A DNA stretch of 64,000 nucleotides from Flavitalea plasmicola (GTDB lineage Bacteria; Bacteroidota; Bacteroidia; Chitinophagales; Chitinophagaceae). The stretch lies in contig NZ_JAUOTO010000003.1 of assembly GCF_030546645.1 (NCBI RefSeq), positions 836,956 through 900,955 of the forward strand, in the 5' to 3' direction. Position 1 is the first letter of the stretch, and each line of letters opens with the position of its first letter. Under the pieces are notes generated by a model. It saw only the letters and a list, made by a program, of their open reading frames with translations, did not search any database and had not been told where the DNA came from. Made by a program: the position numbers and the translations under genes. Below, piece by piece: positions 1 to 9,900 of this stretch.

Positions 1-117
1 TGTCCTGCTGGAAAGGGTCTCAGACATCAGGTAAAAAAATTTAGGGACACAAAGATACGACAAGATTTATAATGACAAGTTGGCAGCATGTCCCTACCTT
101 AGGGAAAACATCTCTGC

Positions 118-1011
118 ATGATGCGTCTTTGCCTGGCCGCCCTGTTATTGCTCGGTCTCTGTACGTCGCCCTCCCGGGCCCAGTCTCTTTCCGCCGGCGC
201 CTGCCTGCAAAGGATCGACAGCATCTTCCAAACGCAGCAAGGATCTTTCGCCCTGGCTTTTTCCGATCTGTCCACGGGAAGGCAGCTGCTCCTCCATGAG
301 CACGAAACTTTCCATGCCGCCAGCACCATGAAGACCCCTGTCCTGGTGGAAATCTACAGACAGGCAGCCCTGGGGCGACTGAAGCTCTCCGACTCCCTCA
401 TGCTAACAAATGAGTTCGTCAGCATCGCCGACAGCAGCACCTACCAGCTGGATTCCGCCGATGACAGCGAGACGGCGCTTTACCGCCACCAGGGTGAGCG
501 GCGTACCATCCGGGAGCTGGTATATCAGATGATCACCGTCAGCAGCAACTTCGCCACCAACCTTCTTATCCAAAAAGTAGGCGCAGCCAACGTCCTGACG
601 ACCATGCATGGCCTGAAACTGGATGAAGTGCATGTGCTGCGGGGCGTGGAAGATAACAAAGCCTACCAGAAAGGCCTGAACAATACAGTCACTGCCGCCG
701 GTCTGATGGAATTATTCCGGCTAATGGCCGGAAAAAAGCTGGTGAACCCCGCAGCTTCCGATTCAATGATCCGCGTCCTCCTGGACCAGCAGTTCAACGA
801 GATCATACCTGCCCGGCTGCCGGCCGGCGTAAAAGTGGCCCATAAGACGGGGTCGATCAAAGGGGTCAACCATGATTCGGGGATCGTCTTTCTCCCTGAT
901 GGCCGGAAATATGTGCTGGTGCTGCTGTCCAGGGATTTAGTCGATGAAAAGGCCGCCATCAGCGCTATGGCTGCAGTCTCGGAAGTAATTTATAAATATG
1001 TCATGCAGTAG
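118..1011 (+). CDS. Secreted serine hydrolase, class A beta-lactamase fold
   Basis: Residues 1-22 are a signal peptide ending in AQ, so the enzyme works in the periplasm or outside. The active-site set of the class A beta-lactamase/PBP-like fold is visible: Ser69-x-x-Lys72 (STMK), Ser142-Ser143-Asn144 where classical enzymes have SDN, Glu178 in an omega-loop-like stretch (RGVEDNKAY), and Lys243-Thr-Gly (HKTGS). Length (297 residues) is normal. The SDN aspartate is Ser and there is no clean ExxLN motif, so hydrolysis of beta-lactams cannot be assumed; a peptidoglycan-related or esterase role is possible. The first of two adjacent ATG codons was taken as start. A weak hairpin lies after the stop (1040-1058). 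Family assignment is strong, substrate unknown. Confidence 0.82.
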   Translation: MMRLCLAALLLLGLCTSPSRAQSLSAGACLQRIDSIFQTQQGSFALAFSDLSTGRQLLLHEHETFHAASTMKTPVLVEIYRQAALGRLKLSDSLMLTNEFVSIADSSTYQLDSADDSETALYRHQGERRTIRELVYQMITVSSNFATNLLIQKVGAANVLTTMHGLKLDEVHVLRGVEDNKAYQKGLNNTVTAAGLMELFRLMAGKKLVNPAASDSMIRVLLDQQFNEIIPARLPAGVKVAHKTGSIKGVNHDSGIVFLPDGRKYVLVLLSRDLVDEKAAISAMAAVSEVIYKYVMQ

Positions 1012-1266
1012 CCGTCACCGTAATGACCCGCAATAAAAAGCCCGAACAGGGTCCGGGCCGTACTTACCAAACACAAATAGTCATGGCTGCACCCAATATA
1101 ATACAAATCTCCGGCTTTTCAAATCATCCCGTAAACAATACCGGCCCCCTGCCCATCGTTCAGATTGCACAAAAAAACACTTAGTCTTTTTGGCCTGAAA
1201 ATTGTACCCTGAATGCATCGACTTTAGGTCGATCCGGTCCTAGCCACACCGGCCAAAGCCAACTTT

Positions 1267-1743
1267 ATGAAAAACAGTCTGCTGCTAATATCCATCATCT
1301 GCCTGGGCGGTATTATACCCGCTTGTAACAAGAGCGACAAACTAACGCCCCTGCTCCCTTCGTCTTCTTTCTCCTTTTCCGCAAATGGCTCGCTGATCAG
1401 CTTTCCCGTCAACCAGGCTTTTATCGAGGATGTATATGATACGCATACGACACTGATCACCGGCCAATACCAGGACACCTCCTCGATGAAGGGTAGCATC
1501 AGCATTCGTGTTTTCGGTGACACCACCGGCAGATTCCATGGCGACAGCTTGCTGGTGACCTATGTCAGTAGCAGCGGTAAACAATATTACAATAGCAGTG
1601 ACAGCGGCAATGTCGTGACGATCGATAAGTATGTGAAGAAATACAATGGCGCCGTCAGCGGGAGCTTTTCCGTCAGGGTAGCCAACGGCGCCGAAAGCAT
1701 CCGCCTCGAACAGGGAATATTTACAGCGCTTTACCAGGAATAA
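1267..1743 (+). CDS. Small hypothetical lipoprotein
   Basis: The N-terminus is a lipoprotein signal with a lipobox ending IPAC, so Cys20 would be lipidated and the protein anchored in the envelope. The remaining 138 residues are rich in Ser, Gly, Tyr and beta-prone stretches without a catalytic motif, resembling small immunoglobulin- or lipocalin-like Bacteroidota surface lipoproteins. I do not recognise a specific family. It stands alone: 255 bases separate it from the hydrolase upstream and a terminator-like hairpin follows its stop directly. Confidence 0.7.
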   Translation: MKNSLLLISIICLGGIIPACNKSDKLTPLLPSSSFSFSANGSLISFPVNQAFIEDVYDTHTTLITGQYQDTSSMKGSISIRVFGDTTGRFHGDSLLVTYVSSSGKQYYNSSDSGNVVTIDKYVKKYNGAVSGSFSVRVANGAESIRLEQGIFTALYQE

Positions 1744-1747
1744 AAAA

Positions 1748-1782
1748 AAGGCCCTGGTCCGACCTTTGACGGGCCAGGCCTT
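1748..1782 (+). terminator. Terminator-like hairpin after the lipoprotein gene
   Basis: An A-run is followed by a GC-rich stem of about 12 pairs with one bulged base (AAGGCCCTGGTCC against GGGCCAGGCCTT) and a 10-base loop. It begins just after the stop codon at 1743. The 3' T-tract is short, so termination may be partial; the next gene starts at 1803, only 20 bases further on. Confidence 0.55.
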
Positions 1783-1802
1783 ATATCTGAAATCTGACAT
1801 TT

Positions 1803-3407
1803 ATGCAAAAGCCACTTCCGGGAAGTCCCGCTGGTATCGGTGAATACACCGGCACCTGGGATACTCCACAAGTAGTCCATCTGCTGAAAAGGACCCTTTT
1901 CGGCGCTTCCATACAGGATGTCAATTATTTTAAGTCGCGCACCATGTCCCAGGCCGTGGACGAGCTGCTGCAGCCCACGCCAGCGCCGTCGACGGTGCCT
2001 TTGAATAATTATGATACGGATCCTACCGGTGTCGCTCCATGGCAAACATGGATCAACACGGGCCTCTTGTATGTGGACGATGAAATGAATATGAACAGGC
2101 TGGACTCCCTGCAGTGCTGGTGGATAGGTCAGCTACTCAACGGCGGCCGGTCCATCCATGAAAAGATGACACTGTTCTGGCATAACCACTTCGCCATGGA
2201 TGCCACCGCCCATGCGGGTGATATCCCCTGCCGCCTCTGGTATGATCAATACCTCACCCTGCGGCAGTACGCCCTGGGTAATTTTCAGGCACTTGTCAAA
2301 GCTATCACCCTGGACCCGGCCATGCTGATCTATCTCAACGGCAACACCAACTTCAAGACTTCTCCCAACGAGAATTACGGTCGCGAGCTGCAGGAGCTGT
2401 ACACCATCGGGAAGGGTAGCGGCTCCGCCTATACGCAGGATGACGTGGCTGCGGCGGCAAGAGTGCTGACGGGGCATACCGTCGACGCCAACTACGGTTA
2501 CGTATTCCTGGCGGGCGAGCATGAAGATAAGAACAAGGAGTTCTCGGGCTTCTATGCCAATCACATTGTCACAGGCTATTCCGGCACCAACGGCGCGGGC
2601 GAGCTGGATGACATGCTGTCCATGATCTTCGCCACCCAGGAATCTGCCCGCTTCATCTGCCGCAAGCTCTATAACTTCTTTGTATATTATAAGATCGACA
2701 GCACCGTCGAGACGAATGTCATTACGCCGTTGGCAGAGGTCTTCCGCAACAGCGGATACAATATCTCAACGGTGCTGTCCACGCTGCTGAAGAGCCAGCA
2801 TTTCTATGACCTTGTCAACGCTGGCGCCTGTATCATCAAAAGCCCGCTGGACCTGCTGATCGGTCTCTGCCGTGAATACCAGGTAGCCCTCCCGTCCACC
2901 ATCGAAGGACAATATGCGGCATGGAGCATGTTGAACGAAAGAGCACGCATTCTCCAGCAGGAGATCATGGCCATCGAGCTCGTAGCCGGCTGGGACGCCT
3001 ATCGCCAGTCTCCCCAGTACCATGAGCTGTGGATCAATTCCGTCACGTATACGGGCCGGAACTTTTATACAGACCTGCTCATCGGAAAAGGGGACATGAT
3101 GGATGGCACCACCCTGCAGATAGACGCCATCGGTTTTGCCAGGCTGCTGCCTGCGCCGCATGACCCCAACAAGCTTATCGCCGACAGCCTCAGCATCCTG
3201 ATCCGGCCACCATTATCCGATAGCTCAGTGACTTTGCTCAAGCAGTCCATCCTGCTGGGCAACCTCACCAACGATATGTACTGGACCAACGCCTGGCTTG
3301 CTTATACAGCCGACCCTTCGGACATGAACGCTTATTCGGCCGTCAACAGCAAGCTGCGAGCGCTGTATAAATATTTGATGAATTTGCCTGAATACCATCT
3401 TTCATAG
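1803..3407 (+). CDS. DUF1800 family protein
   Basis: A 534-residue DUF1800 protein. Typical family features are the H-x-H stretch near residues 125-130 (FWHNHFAM) and the signature ENYGRELQELYTIG near residue 198. DUF1800 genes usually sit beside DUF1501 genes, as here, and the pair is thought to act in the envelope; the biochemical role is unknown. No signal peptide is visible in the called frame, and an in-frame TGA at about 1788 prevents extension upstream, which is odd given that its partners are exported. It is probably cotranscribed with the two genes that follow, although a long inverted repeat fills the 106-base gap to the next one. Confidence 0.85.
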   Translation: MQKPLPGSPAGIGEYTGTWDTPQVVHLLKRTLFGASIQDVNYFKSRTMSQAVDELLQPTPAPSTVPLNNYDTDPTGVAPWQTWINTGLLYVDDEMNMNRLDSLQCWWIGQLLNGGRSIHEKMTLFWHNHFAMDATAHAGDIPCRLWYDQYLTLRQYALGNFQALVKAITLDPAMLIYLNGNTNFKTSPNENYGRELQELYTIGKGSGSAYTQDDVAAAARVLTGHTVDANYGYVFLAGEHEDKNKEFSGFYANHIVTGYSGTNGAGELDDMLSMIFATQESARFICRKLYNFFVYYKIDSTVETNVITPLAEVFRNSGYNISTVLSTLLKSQHFYDLVNAGACIIKSPLDLLIGLCREYQVALPSTIEGQYAAWSMLNERARILQQEIMAIELVAGWDAYRQSPQYHELWINSVTYTGRNFYTDLLIGKGDMMDGTTLQIDAIGFARLLPAPHDPNKLIADSLSILIRPPLSDSSVTLLKQSILLGNLTNDMYWTNAWLAYTADPSDMNAYSAVNSKLRALYKYLMNLPEYHLS

Positions 3408-3501
3408 CTGCAAGCCACAAGCTTCAAGCTACAAGAAAAAGACATAGATCTGTAAATACTTAAAGAAAGCAGCTTGAGGCTTGTAGCCTGAAGCTTGCAG
3501 C
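3407..3501. repeat. Long intergenic inverted repeat
   Basis: Two imperfect 29-base arms (3407-3435 and 3473-3501) face each other across a 37-base AT-rich loop. Each arm is built from short AAGCTT/GCTGCAAGC/CTACAAG-like units, so each arm is itself repetitive. The element fills nearly the whole gap between the DUF1800 and DUF1501 genes. It could be a dispersed intergenic repeat or a folding element that separates expression of the two genes within one mRNA. Confidence 0.7.
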
Positions 3502-3513
3502 CAAAAAAACAAC

Positions 3514-5073
3514 ATGCGACGCAGAGACTTTATACGCAATATGGCGCCCGTGGCATTCCTGGGAGGGTTTAAGATCAACGCCCTCTCGCACCTGCCCTTC
3601 ATGAACGGACTCCAGGGCGCCACTGACAATGATCACGTGCTGGTGCTGATACAGCTTATAGGGGGCAATGACGGATTGAACACCGTCATTCCGCTGGGCG
3701 AATACGGCGATTACGTGGGGGCGCGTTCCAACATCGCCATCCCGCAGGGCAAAGTGCTCACCCTGAGCAAATATCCCAAAACAGGCCTCCATCCTTCCCT
3801 CGCCGGCCTGAAATCGTTGTATGATGCCGACAAGCTGGCCATCATCCAGGCAGTGGGCTATCCTTTCCCGGACGGGTCCCACTTCCGCAGCACCGATATC
3901 TGGCTGACCGGCGCCGACTCGGACAAATATCTCGATACAGGTTGGACAGGCAGGTTCCTGGCAGACACCTACACCAATTTTCCCGTCGGCTATCCCAATG
4001 AGGCTATGCCCGATCCGCTGGCCATACAGATCGGCTCCGTCATCTCTCCCGTGTTCATGGCACAGGCCGGGACGACAGCTATGGCCGTTCCTACGGACAC
4101 CGCATTCTATGATCTGATCAACGGCATCACTGAACCGGAACCGGATACCCCCATGGGCAACGAGCTTACCTACCTTCGCGCAGTAGCCCGCCAAACCAAT
4201 AAATATGCGGACGCCATAGAAGCAGCCGCTAAAAAGGTCACCAGCCAATCGCCTTACCCGCAAGGGGAGCTGGCGGCACAGCTAAAGACGGTTGCAAGGC
4301 TCATCGCCGGCGGTCTCAAGACGCGGGTCTATATGGTCAGCATGGGTGGCTTCGACACCCACGGCGGACAGGTGCAGGGAGGAGATACCACCACCGGTAA
4401 CCACGCCAACCTGCTCCGACAGCTGTCGGACGCCATCGCCGCCTTCATGACGGACTGCCAGAGCCTGGGGGTAGGTCAGCGGGTGATGGGCATGACCTTC
4501 TCGGAATTTGGAAGACGTATCAAGTCCAATGGCAGCTTTGGCACCGACCACGGAGCCGCACAGCCGGTGTTCATCTTTGGGGAATATGCCGCCACCGGCG
4601 TATTGGGGAATAACCCCACGCTCGCCGGCATCGACGATGGCGCCAATGTACAAATGCAATATGATTTCCGATCCGTGTATTCCACTCTTCTGCGGGACTG
4701 GTTTTGCGTGCCGGCGGATGATACAACAACGATGCTGCTGAAGAATTACCAGTACCTGCCGTTCATGAAGAACACGGCCTGCGGCAACACCTATGACGAC
4801 CTCAACAACCTGGGCGATAAGTTGATCTCGAACTCGCCCAACCCTTTTACGGAGCATACGCTCATCCAGTTTAAGACGGCAGGAGGACACACGCTGGTGC
4901 AGCTGTTCGATTCCGCCGGCAGGCTGGTGATGGTGCCTGTAGACCAGGAGTATACCCAGGGCACCTATACCGTCACCGTCAACACCGCCGCGCTCGCTGC
5001 CGGCGTCTATTATGCCCGTTTGCAAAACCAATCCATACAGCAGGTGAGGACCCTGCTTAAAGTCAACAGATGA
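3514..5073 (+). CDS. DUF1501 family protein with Tat-like signal and T9SS type A sorting domain
   Basis: A DUF1501 (alkaline-phosphatase-superfamily-like) protein of 519 residues. It starts with a twin-arginine-like signal (MRRRDFIRNMAPVAFLGG). Family stretches include GGNDGLNTV near residue 50, GGFDTH near residue 275 and TFSEFGRR near residue 330. The last ~80 residues (NSPNPFTEHT... to the C-terminus ending LLKVNR) are a type A sorting domain of the type 9 secretion system, so the protein should be carried to the cell surface. Its stop overlaps the start of the next gene by four bases (ATGA), indicating translational coupling. The enzymatic activity is not known. Confidence 0.85.
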   Translation: MRRRDFIRNMAPVAFLGGFKINALSHLPFMNGLQGATDNDHVLVLIQLIGGNDGLNTVIPLGEYGDYVGARSNIAIPQGKVLTLSKYPKTGLHPSLAGLKSLYDADKLAIIQAVGYPFPDGSHFRSTDIWLTGADSDKYLDTGWTGRFLADTYTNFPVGYPNEAMPDPLAIQIGSVISPVFMAQAGTTAMAVPTDTAFYDLINGITEPEPDTPMGNELTYLRAVARQTNKYADAIEAAAKKVTSQSPYPQGELAAQLKTVARLIAGGLKTRVYMVSMGGFDTHGGQVQGGDTTTGNHANLLRQLSDAIAAFMTDCQSLGVGQRVMGMTFSEFGRRIKSNGSFGTDHGAAQPVFIFGEYAATGVLGNNPTLAGIDDGANVQMQYDFRSVYSTLLRDWFCVPADDTTTMLLKNYQYLPFMKNTACGNTYDDLNNLGDKLISNSPNPFTEHTLIQFKTAGGHTLVQLFDSAGRLVMVPVDQEYTQGTYTVTVNTAALAAGVYYARLQNQSIQQVRTLLKVNR

Positions 5074-6794
5074 AGGTGATTTTTCTCATACGGCTTACCT
5101 GCCTGCTGCTGTTGGTCTCTCCGGCGCTGCTGCCGGCAGCCGCCCGTGCCCAGGCTTCCACGAAGGATACCATCAGCTATACCACCACCTGCGTAGGCAC
5201 CACTATTACTTTCGGATCACCGGTATTCGACAGCATCTTCTTCCCCAGCAAGGTTAAATGGCATTTCGGAGATCCCTCCTCCGGCTATTACGACAGTTCG
5301 ACCGCCAAGCTTCCAAAACATATGTATGCCGTGGCCGGCGCTTATAATATCTCACTCACAGTGGTGAATGGCCCGGATACGATCCGCATTTTAAAGACGC
5401 TCAACATCGTTTCGCCCATGGCTTATAGCTTTGGGCCGGACATCTTCCTCTGCAACGGCATGGACACGGTCCTGACCGCTCCGGCCGTAACGGGAGCGAC
5501 CTATCTCTGGAATGACGACAGCGCCACCACCACGCCCGTGCTGCGCATTTCGAAGAGCGGCGTCTACACCGTCAGCATCGACGGCTGCGGCGTCAGCGAC
5601 AGCGTTGGGGTATTCATCAGCGATACACCCAAGGTGGATCTGGGAAAAGATCATATCATGTGTGACAGCGCCAACCTCATGCTCAACGCTTCCGCGCAAA
5701 ATGGACAATATACCTGGCTCCTCAATGGCAACCCCCTTCCTTCCGCGGCCGGTCAGCTCATTACCCACTACCCGGGAGGCACGTATATCGCCATTGTCGA
5801 TGTCCCGGGGTGCGGTACCTACAGGGACACTGTCTCCGTCACGTATGCTTCTCCGGTAGCTCCCGCCTTCAGCCTGGGGCCCGACACCCTGCTCTGCCCC
5901 AAAGAAGTATATACCCTGACGGCCAATCTTTCCGGCGCCACCGCCTATGACTGGAACACCAGCCAGCGGGGTAGCAGCATCCGTATCTCCAATCCCGGCA
6001 CCTATTGGGTATTCGTCGACTACCAGGGCCAATGCCAGGTGACGGACACGGTGATCGTGCGCTATCGCGGCGACCGCCCGCTGGATTTTCATGACACTGC
6101 CATCTGTATGGGGTCGACGCTCAGCCTCAACGCCGATTTTGGAGTAGGTCAGTACAACTGGGAAGCCATTCCCGCCCAAAGGGATGACCAGAATCAGACA
6201 GGCCAGGCCACTTACTATGTATACCGCCCGGGTACGTATGCGGTCACCGCTTCCGTAGGCCAATGCGTATATAAGGATACACTTACAGTGAAATTCGATG
6301 ACAGCCTCAAAGTGTCCATGATAAAAGATACCTCCCTTTGCAACGGCGAAGAATTCTGGCTGCAGGTGAATGGCAACGGCGATACCTATGCCTGGCAGGA
6401 CAGCTCCTACTCAGCGTCCTATAAAGTGGAACAAAGCGGCGTCTATACCGTCGTGGCGCAGAATGGCTGCGGAAAAGATACGTTGCAGGCTACCGTCAAC
6501 CTCGCAGCCTGCACCTGCCAGCTTCTGCTGCCCAATGCCTTTACCCCCGATGGGAATGGCCACAACGACTCTTTCCGGCCCCTCCATGTCTGCGAAATGA
6601 AAGACTACCAGATGGCCATCTATGACCGCTTTGGAGAACTGGTATTCCAGTGTTCCAACCCTGCATTCGGATGGGATGGCACCTTCGGCGGACATAAGGT
6701 CCCTCCCGGCAGTTTTATATGGATGGTCCACTATGTCAACACCAGCACCAAACAATCGGTGTTCAGGAAAGGCTCCGTCCTGGTGATCAGGTAA
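5070..6794 (+). CDS. PKD/Ig-repeat surface protein with gliding-motility (T9SS type B) C-terminus
   Basis: A 574-residue exported protein. Residues 1-28 are a signal peptide. A PKD-like domain (about 40-115) is followed by five Ig-like repeats of about 80-90 residues, each opening with a pattern like LGPDTLLC and closing with PGTYxVxV. From about residue 485 the sequence LLPNAFTPDGNGHND... to the end is the gliding motility-associated C-terminal domain used as a type B T9SS sorting signal. It probably forms an extracellular adhesin or scaffold. It overlaps the DUF1501 gene by four bases, so these two surface proteins are made together. Confidence 0.88.
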   Translation: MKVIFLIRLTCLLLLVSPALLPAAARAQASTKDTISYTTTCVGTTITFGSPVFDSIFFPSKVKWHFGDPSSGYYDSSTAKLPKHMYAVAGAYNISLTVVNGPDTIRILKTLNIVSPMAYSFGPDIFLCNGMDTVLTAPAVTGATYLWNDDSATTTPVLRISKSGVYTVSIDGCGVSDSVGVFISDTPKVDLGKDHIMCDSANLMLNASAQNGQYTWLLNGNPLPSAAGQLITHYPGGTYIAIVDVPGCGTYRDTVSVTYASPVAPAFSLGPDTLLCPKEVYTLTANLSGATAYDWNTSQRGSSIRISNPGTYWVFVDYQGQCQVTDTVIVRYRGDRPLDFHDTAICMGSTLSLNADFGVGQYNWEAIPAQRDDQNQTGQATYYVYRPGTYAVTASVGQCVYKDTLTVKFDDSLKVSMIKDTSLCNGEEFWLQVNGNGDTYAWQDSSYSASYKVEQSGVYTVVAQNGCGKDTLQATVNLAACTCQLLLPNAFTPDGNGHNDSFRPLHVCEMKDYQMAIYDRFGELVFQCSNPAFGWDGTFGGHKVPPGSFIWMVHYVNTSTKQSVFRKGSVLVIR

Positions 6795-6882
6795 GCGGAT
6801 ATAAGTGTTTACCATTATATTTCTAAATGTTAATATGTATTTTTTCCTTGTCTCTATCTTCTAATCCAGTCGATAGCGGTTA

Positions 6883-6904
6883 TTAATTGAAGATTTTCAA
6901 TTAA
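6883..6904. promoter_or_regulatory. Perfect 9-bp inverted repeat upstream of TonB receptor
   Basis: TTAATTGAA and TTCAATTAA are perfect reverse complements separated by GATT. The site sits 50 bases before the receptor start codon in AT-rich DNA. It could be an operator for the receptor gene or an mRNA hairpin in its leader. No TAnnTTTG box with good spacing is visible nearby, so the promoter itself is not placed. Confidence 0.4.
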
Positions 6905-6954
6905 ATTGTTGTTACTGCCTGAGAATTTATTGTTCAAGAGTAAATATTAACAAA

Positions 6955-9900
6955 ATGCACCAACCAAGACTAACCAGACTAGCTATCCTACTGTTATTTA
7001 CTTTCACCGGCAGCTATGCGCTGGCACAGGTAACCACCGCTACCCTGAGCGGGACGGTTTCCGGAGAAAAAGGCAAATCTCTTTCCGGCGCCACAGTACA
7101 AGTGGCCTTTTTGGACGCTGGTATCAACAAAACCTTATCGACCAAATCGGATGGTAGCTTTGTCCTGCCCAACCTGAGGGTAGGGGGGCCTTATTCCGTC
7201 ACCGTCAGCTTCACCGGCTATAGCCCGAGGGTGGATTCGAATATCTACCTCAGCCTGGGTGAGAACACCACCCTGGACATCCGCCTGGTGCCAACGGCCG
7301 CCAATCTTGCGGAAGTAACGGTCACTGCCAGGTCACCCATTTTCGATGACCACCGCACCGGAGCCTCCACACAGATCAATTCCAGGTTGATCCGCACGCT
7401 GCCTACTATTTCCAGGTCAGCCGATGATTACACCCGGCTGACCCCTTCGGCCTCGCCCACCTACAACGGCATCTCCTTTGCAGGCAGGAACGGGCAATAC
7501 AATAATTTTTCCCTTGACGGCGCCGTATTCAATAACCCTTTCGGCCTGGACGCCCCCACACCCGGCGGTCAGACGAACGCCCAGCCCATCTCTCTCGATG
7601 CCATCGACCAGATCCAGGTCAACATCGCACCTTATGACGTGACACAGTCCGGCTTCACGGGCGCCGGCGTCAACACAGTAACCAAGAGTGGCAGCAACAA
7701 GACCACCGGCACCGTTTATGGTTTCTACCGCAATACGGGCATGACAGGGCATAAAGTGGACGGGACGAAATTTACGGTCCCCACCTTGAACCACATACAG
7801 GCCGGCGCCTCCCTGGGTGGCGCCATCGTGAAAAGCAAGCTTTTCTATTTTGTCAATTTCGAGACGGAACAACGCAAGGACGAAGCCTCCGCCTACCGGG
7901 CGCAGGATGCTTCTAATGTAGGACAGATCACTACCTCCCGGGTATTGAAGAGCGACCTGGATGCCGTCAGCGCTATCCTGAAAAGTAAGTATGGATACGA
8001 AACGGGCCCCTACCAGGGATTCAATCTGAAGCAAACGAATTATAAATGGCTGGCGAAACTGGACTGGGTGATCAACAGCCGCCATAGCCTCTCTTTCACC
8101 TATAATGGACTGGACGCCACACAGGATAAGCCTGCCCATCCCAATGCCATTCAACGCCGTGGCCCGGATGCCATTACCCTGCAGTTCCGCAACTCCGGCT
8201 ACCAGATGGTGAACAAGCTGCACTCCTTCGGCCTGGAGCTGAAGTCGAATTTCGGGGACAGCTATGCCAATAAGTTCCGCGCAGTCTTCACCACCTTCAG
8301 GGACCATCGCAATCCCTTTTCCACGCCTTTCCCGGCGCTTACCATCAGCAAGAATAACGTATCTTATATCATCGCCGGTCACGAACCTTTCTCCATCAAC
8401 AACGTCCTGAACCAGGACGCCCTTCAGCTGACGGATAACTTCAACATCATCCTGGCCAAACATACCCTGACCATCGGCGCCAGCTACGAACAGTTCAAGT
8501 TCGGCAACTCTTTCAACCTGACGGGTTATGGTTTTGCCGTGTTCGGTAGCACGCCCATCAACGATTTTCTCGCCAACGCACCCAACGGCAGTCTTCAGGC
8601 AGACGTCGACTATGCCAAAAGTCAGGCCGCTGCAGGAAAATGGGCATGGTATTATCTCACCGTCGGCCAGCTGGCAGGCTACCTCCAGGATGAATGGAAA
8701 ATAACTACCAACCTGAAGCTAACCTATGGCGTCAGGATCGACAAGCCCCTCTACTTCCCTTCCAAGGCGAAGTACCAGGGCACGGATGGTAAAACCAGCA
8801 GTCCTACGGTGCATAACACCGACAATCTGACCCTCTTCGATCCTAATGGCAACCCTGTCCAGAATGGTCCCGGAAAAGAAATTGATAATACCCGTATGCC
8901 CAGCGGCAAACCCCTCTTTTCTCCCCGCCTTGGCTTTAACTGGGATGTAAAGGACGACAAGACCGTACAGGTCAGAGGCGGTACGGGCCTTTTCACCGGT
9001 CGCTTCCCCTTCGTCTGGCTAGGCAATGCCATCGGTAATCCCTTCACCGGCTATTACAATGTCACCGCAAAAGATTTCAAATGGCCACAGATCTGGCGCT
9101 CCAACCTTGGCCTGGATTATAAGCTGCCCAGCAATACGGTCCTCACGGTGGACGTAGCCTATACAAAGGACGTGCATGCCATGATGGTCCGTGATTATGG
9201 ATTGGGCACCCCCACGGGAACCCTTAATTCAGGTACAGGCGATACACGGCCTTTTTACCAGGCATCGGATAAGGGAAACACCGGCACTTATGTATTCACC
9301 AACACCAAGACGGGCACCTCATTTGATGTGAGTTTCCAGGTACAGCAGACCTTTGGAAAAGGCTGGTTCCTCATGGGTTCCTACAATTATCTCGTTGCAA
9401 AAGATGCGAGCTCCATCTCGGCTGAAATTTCCGGCGATGCTTTCGACCGCAACCCCGTCCTGGGCAATGCCAATATCGCCCGCAATTCTACCTCCCTTTA
9501 CGGCAACACGCATCGCATCGTGCTGGCAGGGTTCAAACGCTTCGACTATGGGGAAGGAAAATACGCGACGACGGTCTCCTTTTTCGCCAACTGGACCAGC
9601 GGCAACCGCTTCTCCTACGTCTATGCGGGTGATGTGAATAAGGACGGCTCCGGTTTCAACGACCTTATGTACGTTCCGACTGCAACGGAGATCGGCGTAA
9701 TGAAATTCGATACGGTGCTTGACGTTAATGGGAATGTGCAGCTGGAAGGAGCACAGCGCACCGCCCTGGAATCCTTTATCCAGCAGGATAAATACCTCAG
9801 CAAGCATCGGGGCCAGTATACGGGTAAATATGCCGGGGCCACACCCTGGTTCAGCCAGGTGGACATGCGGGTCCTGCAGGACTTCAATTTAAAGGTCGGT

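Noticed and set aside
3460-4263. Long antisense frames in the DUF1501, PKD and TonB receptor genes (also 4282-5031, 5391-6263, 7417-8463)
   Set aside because: All sit opposite strongly recognised proteins and have no recognisable motifs; they are shadows of codon bias.
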